Assembly (NCBI GenBank): GCA_955651735.1
Contig: CATPAM010000534.1
Location: 1-6,504, forward strand
Reading direction: 5' to 3'
Length of the DNA: 6,504 nucleotides
Source: Candidatus Acidiferrales bacterium
GTDB taxonomy: Bacteria > Acidobacteriota > Terriglobia > Acidiferrales > UBA7541
In this document: piece after piece, positions 1-5,885 of the stretch
How positions within the stretch are numbered: the first letter of the stretch is position 1
How the letters are laid out: the number at the start of each line of letters is the position of its first letter
Translations under genes and position numbers: made by a program
The notes under the pieces: generated by a model
Databases searched by the model: none
What the model saw: only the letters and a program-made list of their open reading frames with translations
What the model was told of the DNA's origin: nothing

Positions 1-163
1 ACCTTATCCCGCTTCTCGCTGATTCCTGATAGCTCCTCCATCTCCTCTAGAATCAACACTTATGAAAAACATAGGGACGGAGGAGGGGTTCCAGCAGTGA
101 CGGATCACAAGCGATTTTTCTCGCCACTCGTTTACACCGACCTTCCAGGGGCCACTTGGGAAC
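1..163. other. Left-edge non-coding stretch, no supported gene
   Basis: This is the region downstream of the leftward kinase gene. I see no clear terminator; the only stem is a tiny GCGA/TCGC pair near 111-125. On the minus strand a frame stays open from a GTG at 59-57 to the window edge and reads VLILEEMEELSGISEKRDKV. It could be the start of a downstream gene, but the GAGGAG ahead of its ATG (41-39) lies directly against that codon, so a start there is doubtful. On the plus strand an AGGAGG (81-86) precedes a GTG at 97, but the 61-codon frame it opens runs antisense into the kinase gene. Confidence 0.4.
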
Positions 164-856
164 TTACTCCGATGGTCCGAGCGGGAGGAAATACTGCGTG
201 CCCTTCACTGGATCTTGCAGGCGGCGCAGGAGCTGTTGCAAATCGGCGCTGCGTTCTACGAAGTCGATGTCGGAGGTATTGATGACCAGCAGGTCGGAGG
301 CGGCGTAGCGGAAGAAGAAATGTTCGTAGGCGCGGGCGACTTCCTCGATGTACTCGAGGGAAATCTGCGTTTCTTCGCGGGAGGCTTTTTTGGCGATGCG
401 CGCCCGCAACACTTCCGGCTTGGCTTGGAGGTAGATGACCAGATCGGGCGCGGGAAGCTCCGCGGCCAGCGCTTCGTAGTAGCGCTCGTAGAGCTTCAGC
501 TCTTCGTCATTGAGATTGAGATTGGCGAAGATGCGGTCCTTCTCCATCAGGAAATCGGAGATGACCGGGCCCGGCGCTTCGATGGCCAGCGCCTCGCGCA
601 GGCGCTTTTGGCGATCCATCAGGAAGTACATCTGCGCGCGCAAAGCCGAGCCGGGCTTTTCCTTGTAGAAGTCGGCGAGGAAGGGATTGTCTTCGCAGTC
701 GTAGACACGCCGCGCATGCAGCCGCTCCGCGAGGATCTTGGCCAGCGTGCTTTTGCCCACGCGCAGCGGCCCTTCGATGACGATGAAGCGCGGCGCCTGC
801 GGTCCCCGGGTGGGGATGGGCGCGCGCTTGGCCGAGGACGATTCGTTGGGCGACAT
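164..856 (-). CDS. Deoxynucleoside kinase (dNK / deoxyadenosine-deoxyguanosine kinase family)
   Basis: The 230-residue protein is predicted to be a cytoplasmic enzyme that phosphorylates deoxynucleosides with a nucleoside triphosphate donor, the first step of deoxynucleotide salvage. The P-loop is visible at residues 29-37 (GPLRVGKST). It is followed by E55-D-N-P-F, which matches the catalytic acid and substrate region of the family. E105-K-D-R108 stands where the family's ERS/DRS-type motif lies, and a basic lid segment spans about 151-160 (RARIAKKASR). The length is close to the family's usual 200-230 residues. About 20 poorly conserved residues precede the first strand. The ATG at 856 was chosen because it follows a strong -10 box by about 37 bases and no other start lies before the P-loop. 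No clear Shine-Dalgarno precedes it, so initiation may be SD-independent. Substrate preference (dAdo, dGuo, dCyd or dThd) cannot be told from sequence alone. Confidence 0.88.
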   Translation of the reverse strand: MSPNESSSAKRAPIPTRGPQAPRFIVIEGPLRVGKSTLAKILAERLHARRVYDCEDNPFLADFYKEKPGSALRAQMYFLMDRQKRLREALAIEAPGPVISDFLMEKDRIFANLNLNDEELKLYERYYEALAAELPAPDLVIYLQAKPEVLRARIAKKASREETQISLEYIEEVARAYEHFFFRYAASDLLVINTSDIDFVERSADLQQLLRRLQDPVKGTQYFLPLGPSE

Positions 857-893
857 GCGTTGCGTCAGGTGCGACCGCCGATCGATGCGCGGG

Positions 894-902
894 ATTATAG
901 CA
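894..902 (-). promoter_or_regulatory. Extended -10 promoter of the deoxynucleoside kinase gene
   Basis: On the minus strand the sequence reads TGCTATAAT: a perfect TATAAT hexamer preceded by a TGn extension. No good -35 hexamer lies 16-18 bases upstream, which is common for extended -10 promoters. The start point would fall near 887 and give a leader of about 30 bases. The position, just upstream of the chosen ATG, supports both calls. Confidence 0.6.
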
Positions 903-928
903 GAGTCGGCGAAACTGCTTTATGGAAG

Positions 929-1006
929 CCCCTGATCTTCAGTCAGGGGAGCAGCGGCTTCAGCCGGTGCGGAAGGTAGCGGCCGCTACAAACGGGCTTC
1001 AGCCCC
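929..1006. repeat. Cluster of small GC-rich inverted repeats (REP-like)
   Basis: Four inverted repeats sit within 78 bases. The first is CCCCTGA (929-935) paired with TCAGGGG (943-949), a 7-bp stem with a 7-base loop. The second is CGGCTTCAGCCG at 955-966. The third is a perfect 14-base palindrome, GTAGCGGCCGCTAC, at 976-989. The fourth is GGGCTTCAGCCC at 994-1005. The second and fourth share the core GGCTTCAGCC, 39 bases apart. No T-run follows any of them, so they do not look like terminators. The arrangement resembles the short dispersed palindromic elements found between genes in many bacterial chromosomes. Genome-wide copy number cannot be seen from one window. Confidence 0.55.
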
Positions 1007-1159
1007 GGCGATTTCGCCTCCTCCAGGGCCACCGGTGGAGGGCAAGAAGGTGCCGGAAAAGAGAAAAACTTTGTCCCAGTCCTGCTAGTACAAGAGTTTG
1101 AAAAACGGCAAACGGAAGGGCCAAAACAGCGTACTACACCGAATGTGACCAATGGGCCA

Positions 1160-1188
1160 GTGCCAACTGACCTGCGGAACAGTATATT
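1160..1188 (+). promoter_or_regulatory. Candidate promoter for the 1243/1410 reading frames
   Basis: GTGCCA (1160-1165, four of six matches to TTGACA) is separated by 17 bases from TATATT (1183-1188, five of six matches to TATAAT). Transcription would begin near 1195 and give a leader of about 48 bases before the ATG at 1243. It is the best sigma70-like pair in the gap, but this is inference from consensus alone. Confidence 0.35.
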
Positions 1189-1231
1189 CACCTTGTTTGC
1201 GAGTGGGGACCGAGTTGCTCTCGCAAGCACT

Positions 1232-1237
1232 GAGGTG
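1232..1237 (+). promoter_or_regulatory. Shine-Dalgarno site for the start at 1243
   Basis: GAGGTG sits five bases before the ATG at 1243. The spacing is good and favours translation beginning there, upstream of the longer frame that opens at 1410. Confidence 0.55.
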
Positions 1238-1242
1238 AACCA

Positions 1243-1413
1243 ATGCTGTTGGCAACAATCCTTCTACTAGGCGCCCTTCCGCAGAGCGGGGAATTGGCAA
1301 GATCGGCGGCAAATGTTACGGCGGTTTCCGTGGCGGATGCCGCGGACGCAAAGGATTCCGGCACGCCGCGTGAGCTGCCGTCGATGCCGACGCCGATGGA
1401 GTCGCTGTCGTGA
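1243..1413 (+). CDS. Short signal-peptide-like frame, possible N-terminus of the 1410-1862 protein
   Basis: The 56-codon frame starts MLLATILLLGALPQSGELA and continues as an Ala/Ser/Pro-rich stretch ending RELPSMPTPMESLS before TGA. The first 12 residues are strongly hydrophobic, as in a signal peptide, although no basic residue precedes them. A GAGGTG site lies five bases upstream. Its stop codon overlaps the GTG of the next frame as GTGA (1410-1413), one base back in phase. Two readings are possible. In one, this is a separate small peptide translationally coupled to the next gene. In the other, both frames were one exported protein and a frameshift (real or a sequencing error) split them between about 1374 and 1411. 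I favour the single-protein reading because small exported proteins of this type often have a signal peptide followed by a Pro/Ser-rich linker. That is family-level inference, not proof. Confidence 0.5.
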   Translation: MLLATILLLGALPQSGELARSAANVTAVSVADAADAKDSGTPRELPSMPTPMESLS

Positions 1414-1862
1414 ATTCTGCCGACGCGGCGAACGCGGCCGCCTCGGGAAACACAACTGGCGGTGCGGGCGCTGCCGCCGTTCAGCCGCCCAGTGTGGCGC
1501 TAGGCGTTCAGCCGATGAAGCCGGCGTACACGCGGCCCCGCGAAACACGCGGGCAGCGCATCGCCTGGTACACACTGATGGGGGCCGGGCACGGCGCGGC
1601 GGCGTTCGACGCGTACTCGACGCGGCTTGCGATTTCCGGCAACAACTACGCCACGGAAACGAATCCGTTCCTGCGGCCGTTTTCGCATTCCAACGCACTG
1701 TATGCTGCGACGCAGGTCAGCCCGGCGCTGATGGATTTTATCGGCAAGCGCATGATGGTCAGCGAGAATCGCTGGGTGCGCAAAATGTGGTGGTTGCCGC
1801 AGGTGGCGGGCTCCGGATTCTCAGTTTTCGCCGGCGTGCACAATCTGAGCGTAGCGAAGTAG
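1410..1862 (+). CDS. Small membrane-type protein of unknown function (DUF5658-like pattern)
   Basis: The 150-residue protein has an Ala/Gly-rich, probably unstructured first 45 residues. A conserved-looking part follows, with three hydrophobic segments: roughly residues 51-70 (IAWYTLMGAGHGAAAFDAYS), 95-112 (ALYAATQVSPALMDFIG) and 128-148 (WWLPQVAGSGFSVFAGVHN). The pattern D-A-Y-S-T-R at about 67-72, followed by E-T-N-P-F, recalls small membrane proteins of the DUF5658 kind, where an Asp/Thr helix precedes an E-x-NP turn. I infer this from pattern only. The start used is GTG at 1410, with GGAG at 1398-1401 eight bases upstream. This frame lacks its own signal peptide; the frame at 1243-1413 could supply one (see that entry). 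A terminator-like hairpin begins 42 bases after the stop. No enzymatic motif is visible and no function is assigned. Confidence 0.68.
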   Translation: MNSADAANAAASGNTTGGAGAAAVQPPSVALGVQPMKPAYTRPRETRGQRIAWYTLMGAGHGAAAFDAYSTRLAISGNNYATETNPFLRPFSHSNALYAATQVSPALMDFIGKRMMVSENRWVRKMWWLPQVAGSGFSVFAGVHNLSVAK

Positions 1863-1903
1863 CGCCAAGCGAATCACAAAAAGTCTTTCGCCAGAGCAAA
1901 GAA

Positions 1904-1943
1904 AAACCGTCCCGGTGGCTCTCCTCTCCCGCCGGGACGGTTT
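1904..1943. terminator. Bidirectional intrinsic terminator between convergent genes
   Basis: AAACCGTCCCGG (1904-1915) pairs perfectly with CCGGGACGGTTT (1932-1943), a 12-bp stem with a 16-base loop. On the plus strand the stem is followed by CATTTTTT (1944-1951). On the minus strand it leads into TTTTTC. It lies 42 bases after the rightward stop at 1862 and 17 bases beyond the leftward stop at 1960, so one element can serve both genes. Confidence 0.82.
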
Positions 1944-1959
1944 CATTTTTTGCCGGCGA

Positions 1960-2994
1960 TTATTTTCCGACGACGATGATGGCGAAGGAGCCGGGCTTCA
2001 TTTTGCCGCGACGCTCGCCGGGGGCTGGGGGATCGAATTCGGCGCTGGGGAGAAAAATCGTGTGCGTTTTGAGATCGAGGCCCATGGTGCGGGCAGTCTT
2101 TTTCGTCGGGACATTTTCGACGATGGTGTATTTGTCGGGGGAATCTTCGTGGATGACGGTGAGGTTGCCGTCGCCGCAGGAGGCGAAGAAATAATTCGAA
2201 GCGGGATCGAATGCGGCGGCGTCCGGGCCTTCACAGATGGTGGGATTGGCGACGACTTTGCCGGAGTCCGCGTCGACGATGGAGGAAACCTTATCGTCGC
2301 AGACAGCGATGAGGCGGCGGCTTTTGAGATCGCCAGCGAGTCCCGAAGGGGATTTGCACGGGGCGAGCGGCCAGCGATGCAGCTCCTTCAGGTTTTGCGA
2401 ATCGAGATGGCTGAGCTCGGAGGTGTCTTCGTTGTTGACGTAGACGGAGCCTTTGCCATCGGCGACGGCGAATTCAGGCTTGCCGCCGAGAGGAATCGTG
2501 CCGACGACGGAGCCGTCCGCGGCGTTGATGGCGGTGGAATTCTTGCCGCGGCCGTTGAAGGTGAAGACGCGCTTGGTGGCGGGGTCGTAGATGATGGCGT
2601 CGGGATTGGCATCGGTCTTCACCGTGCCGATCGTCTTTAGAGTTTTGAGATCGAAGATCGTGACGGTGTTCGCGCGGCCGTTGCTGGTGAACCCGCGGCC
2701 GAGGTCGGAAGCGACGGCGATGCCGTGCACGCCTTGCGTGTCGGGAATATCACCTTCGATTGCGTAGGTGTCGGCGTTCATGACCACGGTGTGCGTGCCG
2801 TGAGAGATGTAGACGCGGCGCGCATCGCTGTCGACGTAGACGTAGTCCCAGCCTTCATCGCCGGGAACGGGAACGGTCTTGATGACGTGATAGCCGGAGG
2901 CCCCGGGCTTGGCTGCAGCGTGCGAAAAGACCGCGGCGCAGAAAAGACCGGCGGAGAGTGCAGCGAGGCCGAGTAGGGTGAGATGTTTGCGCAT
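1960..2994 (-). CDS. Exported YncE-like beta-propeller protein
   Basis: The 344-residue protein begins with a clear signal peptide: MRK, then a hydrophobic core, then a probable cleavage after A28 in SHAAA|KPG. The mature part consists of about seven repeats of 35-41 residues, each of the form x-P-D-x-hydrophobic-x-x-D-P-x-x-x-x-hydrophobic-Y/F followed by an exposed D-x-x-T/S-G-K strand. This is the YVTN/YncE type of propeller, so the mature protein should be a single seven-bladed domain in the periplasm. Propellers of this kind are mostly binding scaffolds and no catalytic motif is seen. Blades 5 and 6 carry four cysteines at 213, 232, 254 and 273, matched in position. The ATG at 2994 directly begins the signal peptide. 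An ATG seven codons upstream (3015) is also possible, and neither has a strong ribosome site. A TATCAT box at 3115-3110 is a weak promoter candidate. The stop lies 17 bases from a shared terminator. Confidence 0.85.
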   Translation of the reverse strand: MRKHLTLLGLAALSAGLFCAAVFSHAAAKPGASGYHVIKTVPVPGDEGWDYVYVDSDARRVYISHGTHTVVMNADTYAIEGDIPDTQGVHGIAVASDLGRGFTSNGRANTVTIFDLKTLKTIGTVKTDANPDAIIYDPATKRVFTFNGRGKNSTAINAADGSVVGTIPLGGKPEFAVADGKGSVYVNNEDTSELSHLDSQNLKELHRWPLAPCKSPSGLAGDLKSRRLIAVCDDKVSSIVDADSGKVVANPTICEGPDAAAFDPASNYFFASCGDGNLTVIHEDSPDKYTIVENVPTKKTARTMGLDLKTHTIFLPSAEFDPPAPGERRGKMKPGSFAIIVVGK

Positions 2995-3211
2995 AGTTTT
3001 TCTCTTTTCTTTCATTTCTTTCGTTCGAACGAGGCTAGGTATACAGCCGGGAAGATGAACGCCAGATAAACGGTAATCCTCTCCGATCATTCGCGCCGAA
3101 AAAAGCAAATGATAACGCCGAAACGCTGAGCGCACAGAGCTTCGCAGAGACTGGACGCACTGAAGCGCGCCCGTACGACGGCCTGCTTGCCATCTGTCAT
3201 CGCGCCTAGAT

Positions 3212-3233
3212 GGAGCGCAGCATACTGCGCCCC
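3212..3233. repeat. GC-rich hairpin downstream of the S9 peptidase gene
   Basis: GCGCAG (3215-3220) and CTGCGC (3225-3230) form a 6-bp stem with a CATA loop. Past an A/C mismatch, two further G-C pairs extend it to 3212-3233. It lies about 14 bases beyond the leftward stop at 3247. No T-run follows on the minus strand, so it looks more like a palindromic intergenic repeat or an mRNA 3'-end stabiliser than an intrinsic terminator. The rest of the gap between the two leftward genes (2995-3246) shows no gene. Confidence 0.5.
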
Positions 3234-3246
3234 TACGGGGGAATCG

Positions 3247-5304
3247 CTAGGGCTTGGATTTGTGTTGATCGAACCAGCCGGCTACGTACAACATTTTGGT
3301 GATGTGGTGGCTGGGGCGGCGGCTGATGCCGTGCGGCTCTTCCGGAACGCGGACGAGCACCGCTTCGATGTTGAGGAGTTTTAGAGCGGCGTAAAACTGC
3401 TCGGCCTCGGAGATGGGGGTGCGGTAGTCGGCTTCGCCGGTCATGATCAGCGTAGGCGTTTTGACTTTGGCGACTTCGTCGGTGAGCGAGCGCTTCATGT
3501 ATTGCTCGGTGTTGTCCCAGGGATTGCCGGGGAACCAATATTTCGCGGTCCAGGGAATGTCGGAGGTGAGTACGAAGCTGTACCAGTTGATGACGGGATA
3601 GAGTGCGGCGGCGGCGCGGAAGCGATCGGTGTGCTCGATGGTCCAGGCGGTGAGCACGCCGCCACCGCTGCCGCCGGTGACGAAGAGATTGTTAGTGTCG
3701 ATGTAGCCTTTGGCGACGACGGCATCGACGCCGCTGTTGAGATCGTCGAAATCGTCGCCGGGATAGGTATGGTGAATGAGGTTGGCGAATTCTTCGCCGT
3801 AGCTGGTGCTGCCGCGGGGGTTGGTATAGAGCACAACGTAGCCCAGGGAAGCCCAGACCTGCTTTTCGAAATCGAAGCGGTCGCCGTAGTCGCCGAAAGG
3901 TCCGCCGTGAATTTCCAGGATCAAAGGATATTTTTTGGAGGGATCGAAGCCGGGCGGCTGAATGATCCAGCCTTGAATCTTGCGCTTGTCTTTGGAGGAT
4001 TCGTACCAAATTTCTTCGACGCGGCCGGGCACTTTCTGTTGCAGCAATTCCTGGTTCAGGGAAGTGAGAACCTTCATCGCGCCGCTGGTGGAGATGGCTA
4101 TGTCGCCGGGATTGTCGGGCCGGCCGTAGGTGAAGGCGATGGCGCCGGTGCGCGAGATGGAGAAGGAGCCGCCACCGTAGGCGCTCGTACCGGAGACGAC
4201 GTGGTCGGCGATTTTCTTGAAATTGCCGTCGGGGGAGGAGAAGCCGATTTTGGTGTCGCCCTGATCGTTGTAGAGGAAATAGATTCCGGAGTTGTCGGGC
4301 GCCCATTCCGGCGACTGGATGTCGCGATCGAGTTTGTCGGAGATGGAACGGGAGCCGCTGCCGTCGCGGTTCATGAGATAGAGCTTGGTGGTCTGGTGTC
4401 CCTGGTAGCGGTCGTCGAATCCGGTGTAGGCGATGAATTTTCCGCTGGGCGAAGCACTGGGAGCGTTGTCCGGGCCTTTGCGATTGGTAAGAGCGCGTAG
4501 AGCGCCGTCGGAAACGCTGAATTCATAGACTTCGGTGTCGAAAACCTCGTGGTCGGATTCGGGATGACGGTTTGCGGAAACGAGCAGAAACTTGCCGTCC
4601 GGCGACCAGACAGCGCGGGTGGGGCCGAATTCGTTGCCACCATTGGGGAAATTTCCGTTGGTTACCTGGCGCGGCGCGCCGCCTTCGGCGGAGACGACAA
4701 ACACCTGCATGAAGCCGGGCTTGAGATAGCCGGTGCCGTTGAAGCGATACACGAGACGATCGTAAGCGATGGCTGGCTCCGCCCATTTTGCGCCGGAAGG
4801 AGCAGCGGGAAGGTCGGCGATGTGCGGGCCTTTGCCGAGCACGAGAGAGGAGAAGGAAAGCAGTTTGCCGTCGGGCGACCAGGCAATGGCATCGGGGCCT
4901 TCCTCGAGATTGGTGATGCGCGCGGTTTGGCCGGAGTCCATCCAGCGAACGTAGATTTGCTGCTTGCCGTCGGCGTCGGAGAGATAAGCGATGCGCGTGC
5001 CGTCGGGCGACCAGCGGGGCGAGGCGTCGGAGCGGTTACCAGTGGTGAGCGGGCGGTGATCGGAGCCGTCGGCATTGATGATCCAGAGATTCGCGTAGCG
5101 CTTATCGGTCATAGGATCGGCAAAGCGGCGCACGTAGACAATTTTCTTGCCGTCGGGAGAGATTTGCGGATCGGTGGCGATTTGAAGCTGGAATTCGTCC
5201 ATGGCCGTGATTTTGTGGGAAGTGTCCTGGGCCGGGATGAGAGCGGGGAATGCAAACAAAGATGCTGCGGCGATGCCGAGAGCAGCGCGCCAATGCAAAT
5301 TCAT
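3247..5304 (-). CDS. Exported S9 family (prolyl oligopeptidase-type) serine peptidase
   Basis: The 685-residue protein starts with a signal peptide (MNLHWRAALGIAAASLFAFPALIPAQ), so it should act in the periplasm or outside the cell, cleaving short peptides in the manner of dipeptidyl or acylaminoacyl peptidases. Residues from about 30 to 410 form a beta-propeller with several PD40 repeats, recognisable by W-S-P-D-G-K/T (for example PRWSPDGTRIAYLSD and AVWSPDGKFLLVSA). The alpha/beta-hydrolase domain follows. It has HGGP at 466-469, NPRGS at 495-499, the nucleophile Ser546 in GGSGG, Asp626 in GEADYRTP, and His658 in EEPHG. The triad order and spacing (80 and 32 residues) fit the family. The ATG at 5304 is preferred over an in-frame ATG at 5337 because an AGGAGGT lies six bases before it and the signal peptide begins there. 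Exact substrate specificity cannot be read from sequence. Confidence 0.93.
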   Translation of the reverse strand: MNLHWRAALGIAAASLFAFPALIPAQDTSHKITAMDEFQLQIATDPQISPDGKKIVYVRRFADPMTDKRYANLWIINADGSDHRPLTTGNRSDASPRWSPDGTRIAYLSDADGKQQIYVRWMDSGQTARITNLEEGPDAIAWSPDGKLLSFSSLVLGKGPHIADLPAAPSGAKWAEPAIAYDRLVYRFNGTGYLKPGFMQVFVVSAEGGAPRQVTNGNFPNGGNEFGPTRAVWSPDGKFLLVSANRHPESDHEVFDTEVYEFSVSDGALRALTNRKGPDNAPSASPSGKFIAYTGFDDRYQGHQTTKLYLMNRDGSGSRSISDKLDRDIQSPEWAPDNSGIYFLYNDQGDTKIGFSSPDGNFKKIADHVVSGTSAYGGGSFSISRTGAIAFTYGRPDNPGDIAISTSGAMKVLTSLNQELLQQKVPGRVEEIWYESSKDKRKIQGWIIQPPGFDPSKKYPLILEIHGGPFGDYGDRFDFEKQVWASLGYVVLYTNPRGSTSYGEEFANLIHHTYPGDDFDDLNSGVDAVVAKGYIDTNNLFVTGGSGGGVLTAWTIEHTDRFRAAAALYPVINWYSFVLTSDIPWTAKYWFPGNPWDNTEQYMKRSLTDEVAKVKTPTLIMTGEADYRTPISEAEQFYAALKLLNIEAVLVRVPEEPHGISRRPSHHITKMLYVAGWFDQHKSKP

Positions 5305-5310
5305 GGAAAG

Positions 5311-5317
5311 ACCTCCT
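5311..5317 (-). promoter_or_regulatory. Strong ribosome binding site of the S9 peptidase gene
   Basis: On the minus strand AGGAGGT ends six bases before the ATG at 5304. This near-perfect Shine-Dalgarno match fixes the start and rules out the upstream in-frame ATG at 5337, which would place the ribosome site inside the coding region. Confidence 0.85.
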
Positions 5318-5328
5318 CGCAGGCGGGG

Positions 5329-5357
5329 AGTTAACAACGAGCACGCGCTAGTGTCAA
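5329..5357 (-). promoter_or_regulatory. Candidate promoter of the S9 peptidase gene
   Basis: On the minus strand a perfect TTGACA (5357-5352) is followed after 17 bases by TTAACT (5334-5329), a weak -10. The start point would be near 5322, leaving a leader of about 18 bases that contains the ribosome site. A run of seven C residues on this strand lies four bases upstream of the -35 box. Confidence 0.42.
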
Positions 5358-5527
5358 GGTGGGGGGGAATTCCAAGCGAGGCGGCGCTAAGTCATTTCGC
5401 GTGCAGCGCTTTCTCCGCCGCTATCCGATGTCTATGTGTGCTGTATGGAACATCAATCAACGGGGTTTAGGTGCACCCTCAAGGCTGATTCCGAAAGCGG
5501 ACATTCTGAATTTGGAGGAACTACAAC

Positions 5528-5809
5528 ATGCAGCGTACACATCGTTACATCGCTTCGTTATTCCTGACTGCTGCTATTGCGGCGCCAGTGTGGCTTATGG
5601 CCGCCCCGGTACCTCAAGAGGCCCGCGTTCAGATCCGAATCTACGATAAACAGCACAAGGATTATCACAACTGGGATGACAACGAAAATCGCGCCTGGGG
5701 GCAGTACCTGAACGACAACCACAGGAATTCTCACGAATTCTCTAAGGCCAACAAGAGGGAGCAGGCGCAATACTGGAATTACCGCCATGCTCATCCAGAT
5801 AAGGGCTAG
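5528..5809 (+). CDS. Small exported protein of unknown function, DYHNWDDNENRAW type
   Basis: The 93-residue protein has a signal peptide (basic MQRTHR, hydrophobic core about 8-24, probable cleavage near A25/A26). The mature chain of about 67 residues is strongly hydrophilic and rich in His, Asn, Asp, Arg and aromatic residues. Its core runs DKQHKDYHNWDDNENRAW (about residues 40-57), followed by YLNDNHRNSHEFSKANKREQAQYWNYRHAHPDKG. No cysteine, no further membrane segment and no catalytic motif is present. From memory, short exported proteins with this DYHNW...YW-x-WRH-x-H architecture recur in Acidobacteriota genomes. They have no assigned role that I know of. GGAGG at 5514-5518 sits nine bases before the ATG, which supports the start. 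The His/Asp content would suit metal or envelope binding, but that is speculation. It is transcribed divergently from the S9 peptidase, with 223 bases between starts. Confidence 0.8.
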   Translation: MQRTHRYIASLFLTAAIAAPVWLMAAPVPQEARVQIRIYDKQHKDYHNWDDNENRAWGQYLNDNHRNSHEFSKANKREQAQYWNYRHAHPDKG

Positions 5810-5853
5810 CCAAGTCAGCACATCGGACGAAGAAACATAGGACAGAATGCGCA

Positions 5854-5876
5854 CCGTCCGTGATGTTTACGGACGG
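5854..5876 (+). repeat. 8-bp-stem hairpin downstream of the small exported protein gene
   Basis: CCGTCCGT (5854-5861) pairs with ACGGACGG (5869-5876) around a 7-base loop. It begins 45 bases after the stop at 5809. No T-run follows on either strand, so it may mark the mRNA 3' end or be an intergenic palindromic element rather than a classic terminator. Confidence 0.5.
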
Positions 5877-5885
5877 GACGTGGGA

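Larger units (their letters stand above)
857..1242. other. 386-base divergent intergenic region
   Basis: This stretch lies between the leftward kinase and the rightward frame at 1243. It holds the kinase promoter at its left end, a cluster of short inverted repeats (929-1006), and a candidate promoter for the rightward gene at 1160-1188. The part from about 1010 to 1155 shows no coding frame with a ribosome site and no other structure that I could recognise. Confidence 0.6.

Noticed and set aside
97..282. Plus-strand 61-codon frame starting with GTG after AGGAGG
   Set aside because: Most of it lies antisense to the kinase C-terminus, and the product has no recognisable feature. The ribosome-like site alone is not enough.
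215..979. Plus-strand 254-codon frame opposite the kinase gene
   Set aside because: The minus strand encodes a complete P-loop kinase. The plus-strand translation has no motif and runs through the intergenic inverted repeats.
1313..2194. Plus-strand 293-codon frame overlapping the 1410-1862 gene
   Set aside because: Its translation is Arg-rich and low complexity, runs through the terminator hairpin at 1904-1943, and goes antisense into the propeller gene.
1915..2640. Plus-strand 241-codon frame opposite the YncE-like gene
   Set aside because: It has the same antisense codon-bias artefact, it begins inside the terminator region, and the minus strand has a signal peptide and propeller repeats.
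2938..2940. Possible lipoprotein cysteine (C19) in the YncE-like signal peptide
   Set aside because: The preceding residues are G-L-F, and a lipobox needs Gly, Ala or Ser just before the Cys. A standard cleavage after SHAAA fits better.
3502..5334. Two long plus-strand open frames opposite the S9 peptidase gene (3502-4500 and 4549-5334)
   Set aside because: Their translations are Gly/Ala/Val/Asp-rich mirror images of the GC-biased codons of the real gene, with no ribosome site and no recognisable domain. The opposite strand has full motif support.
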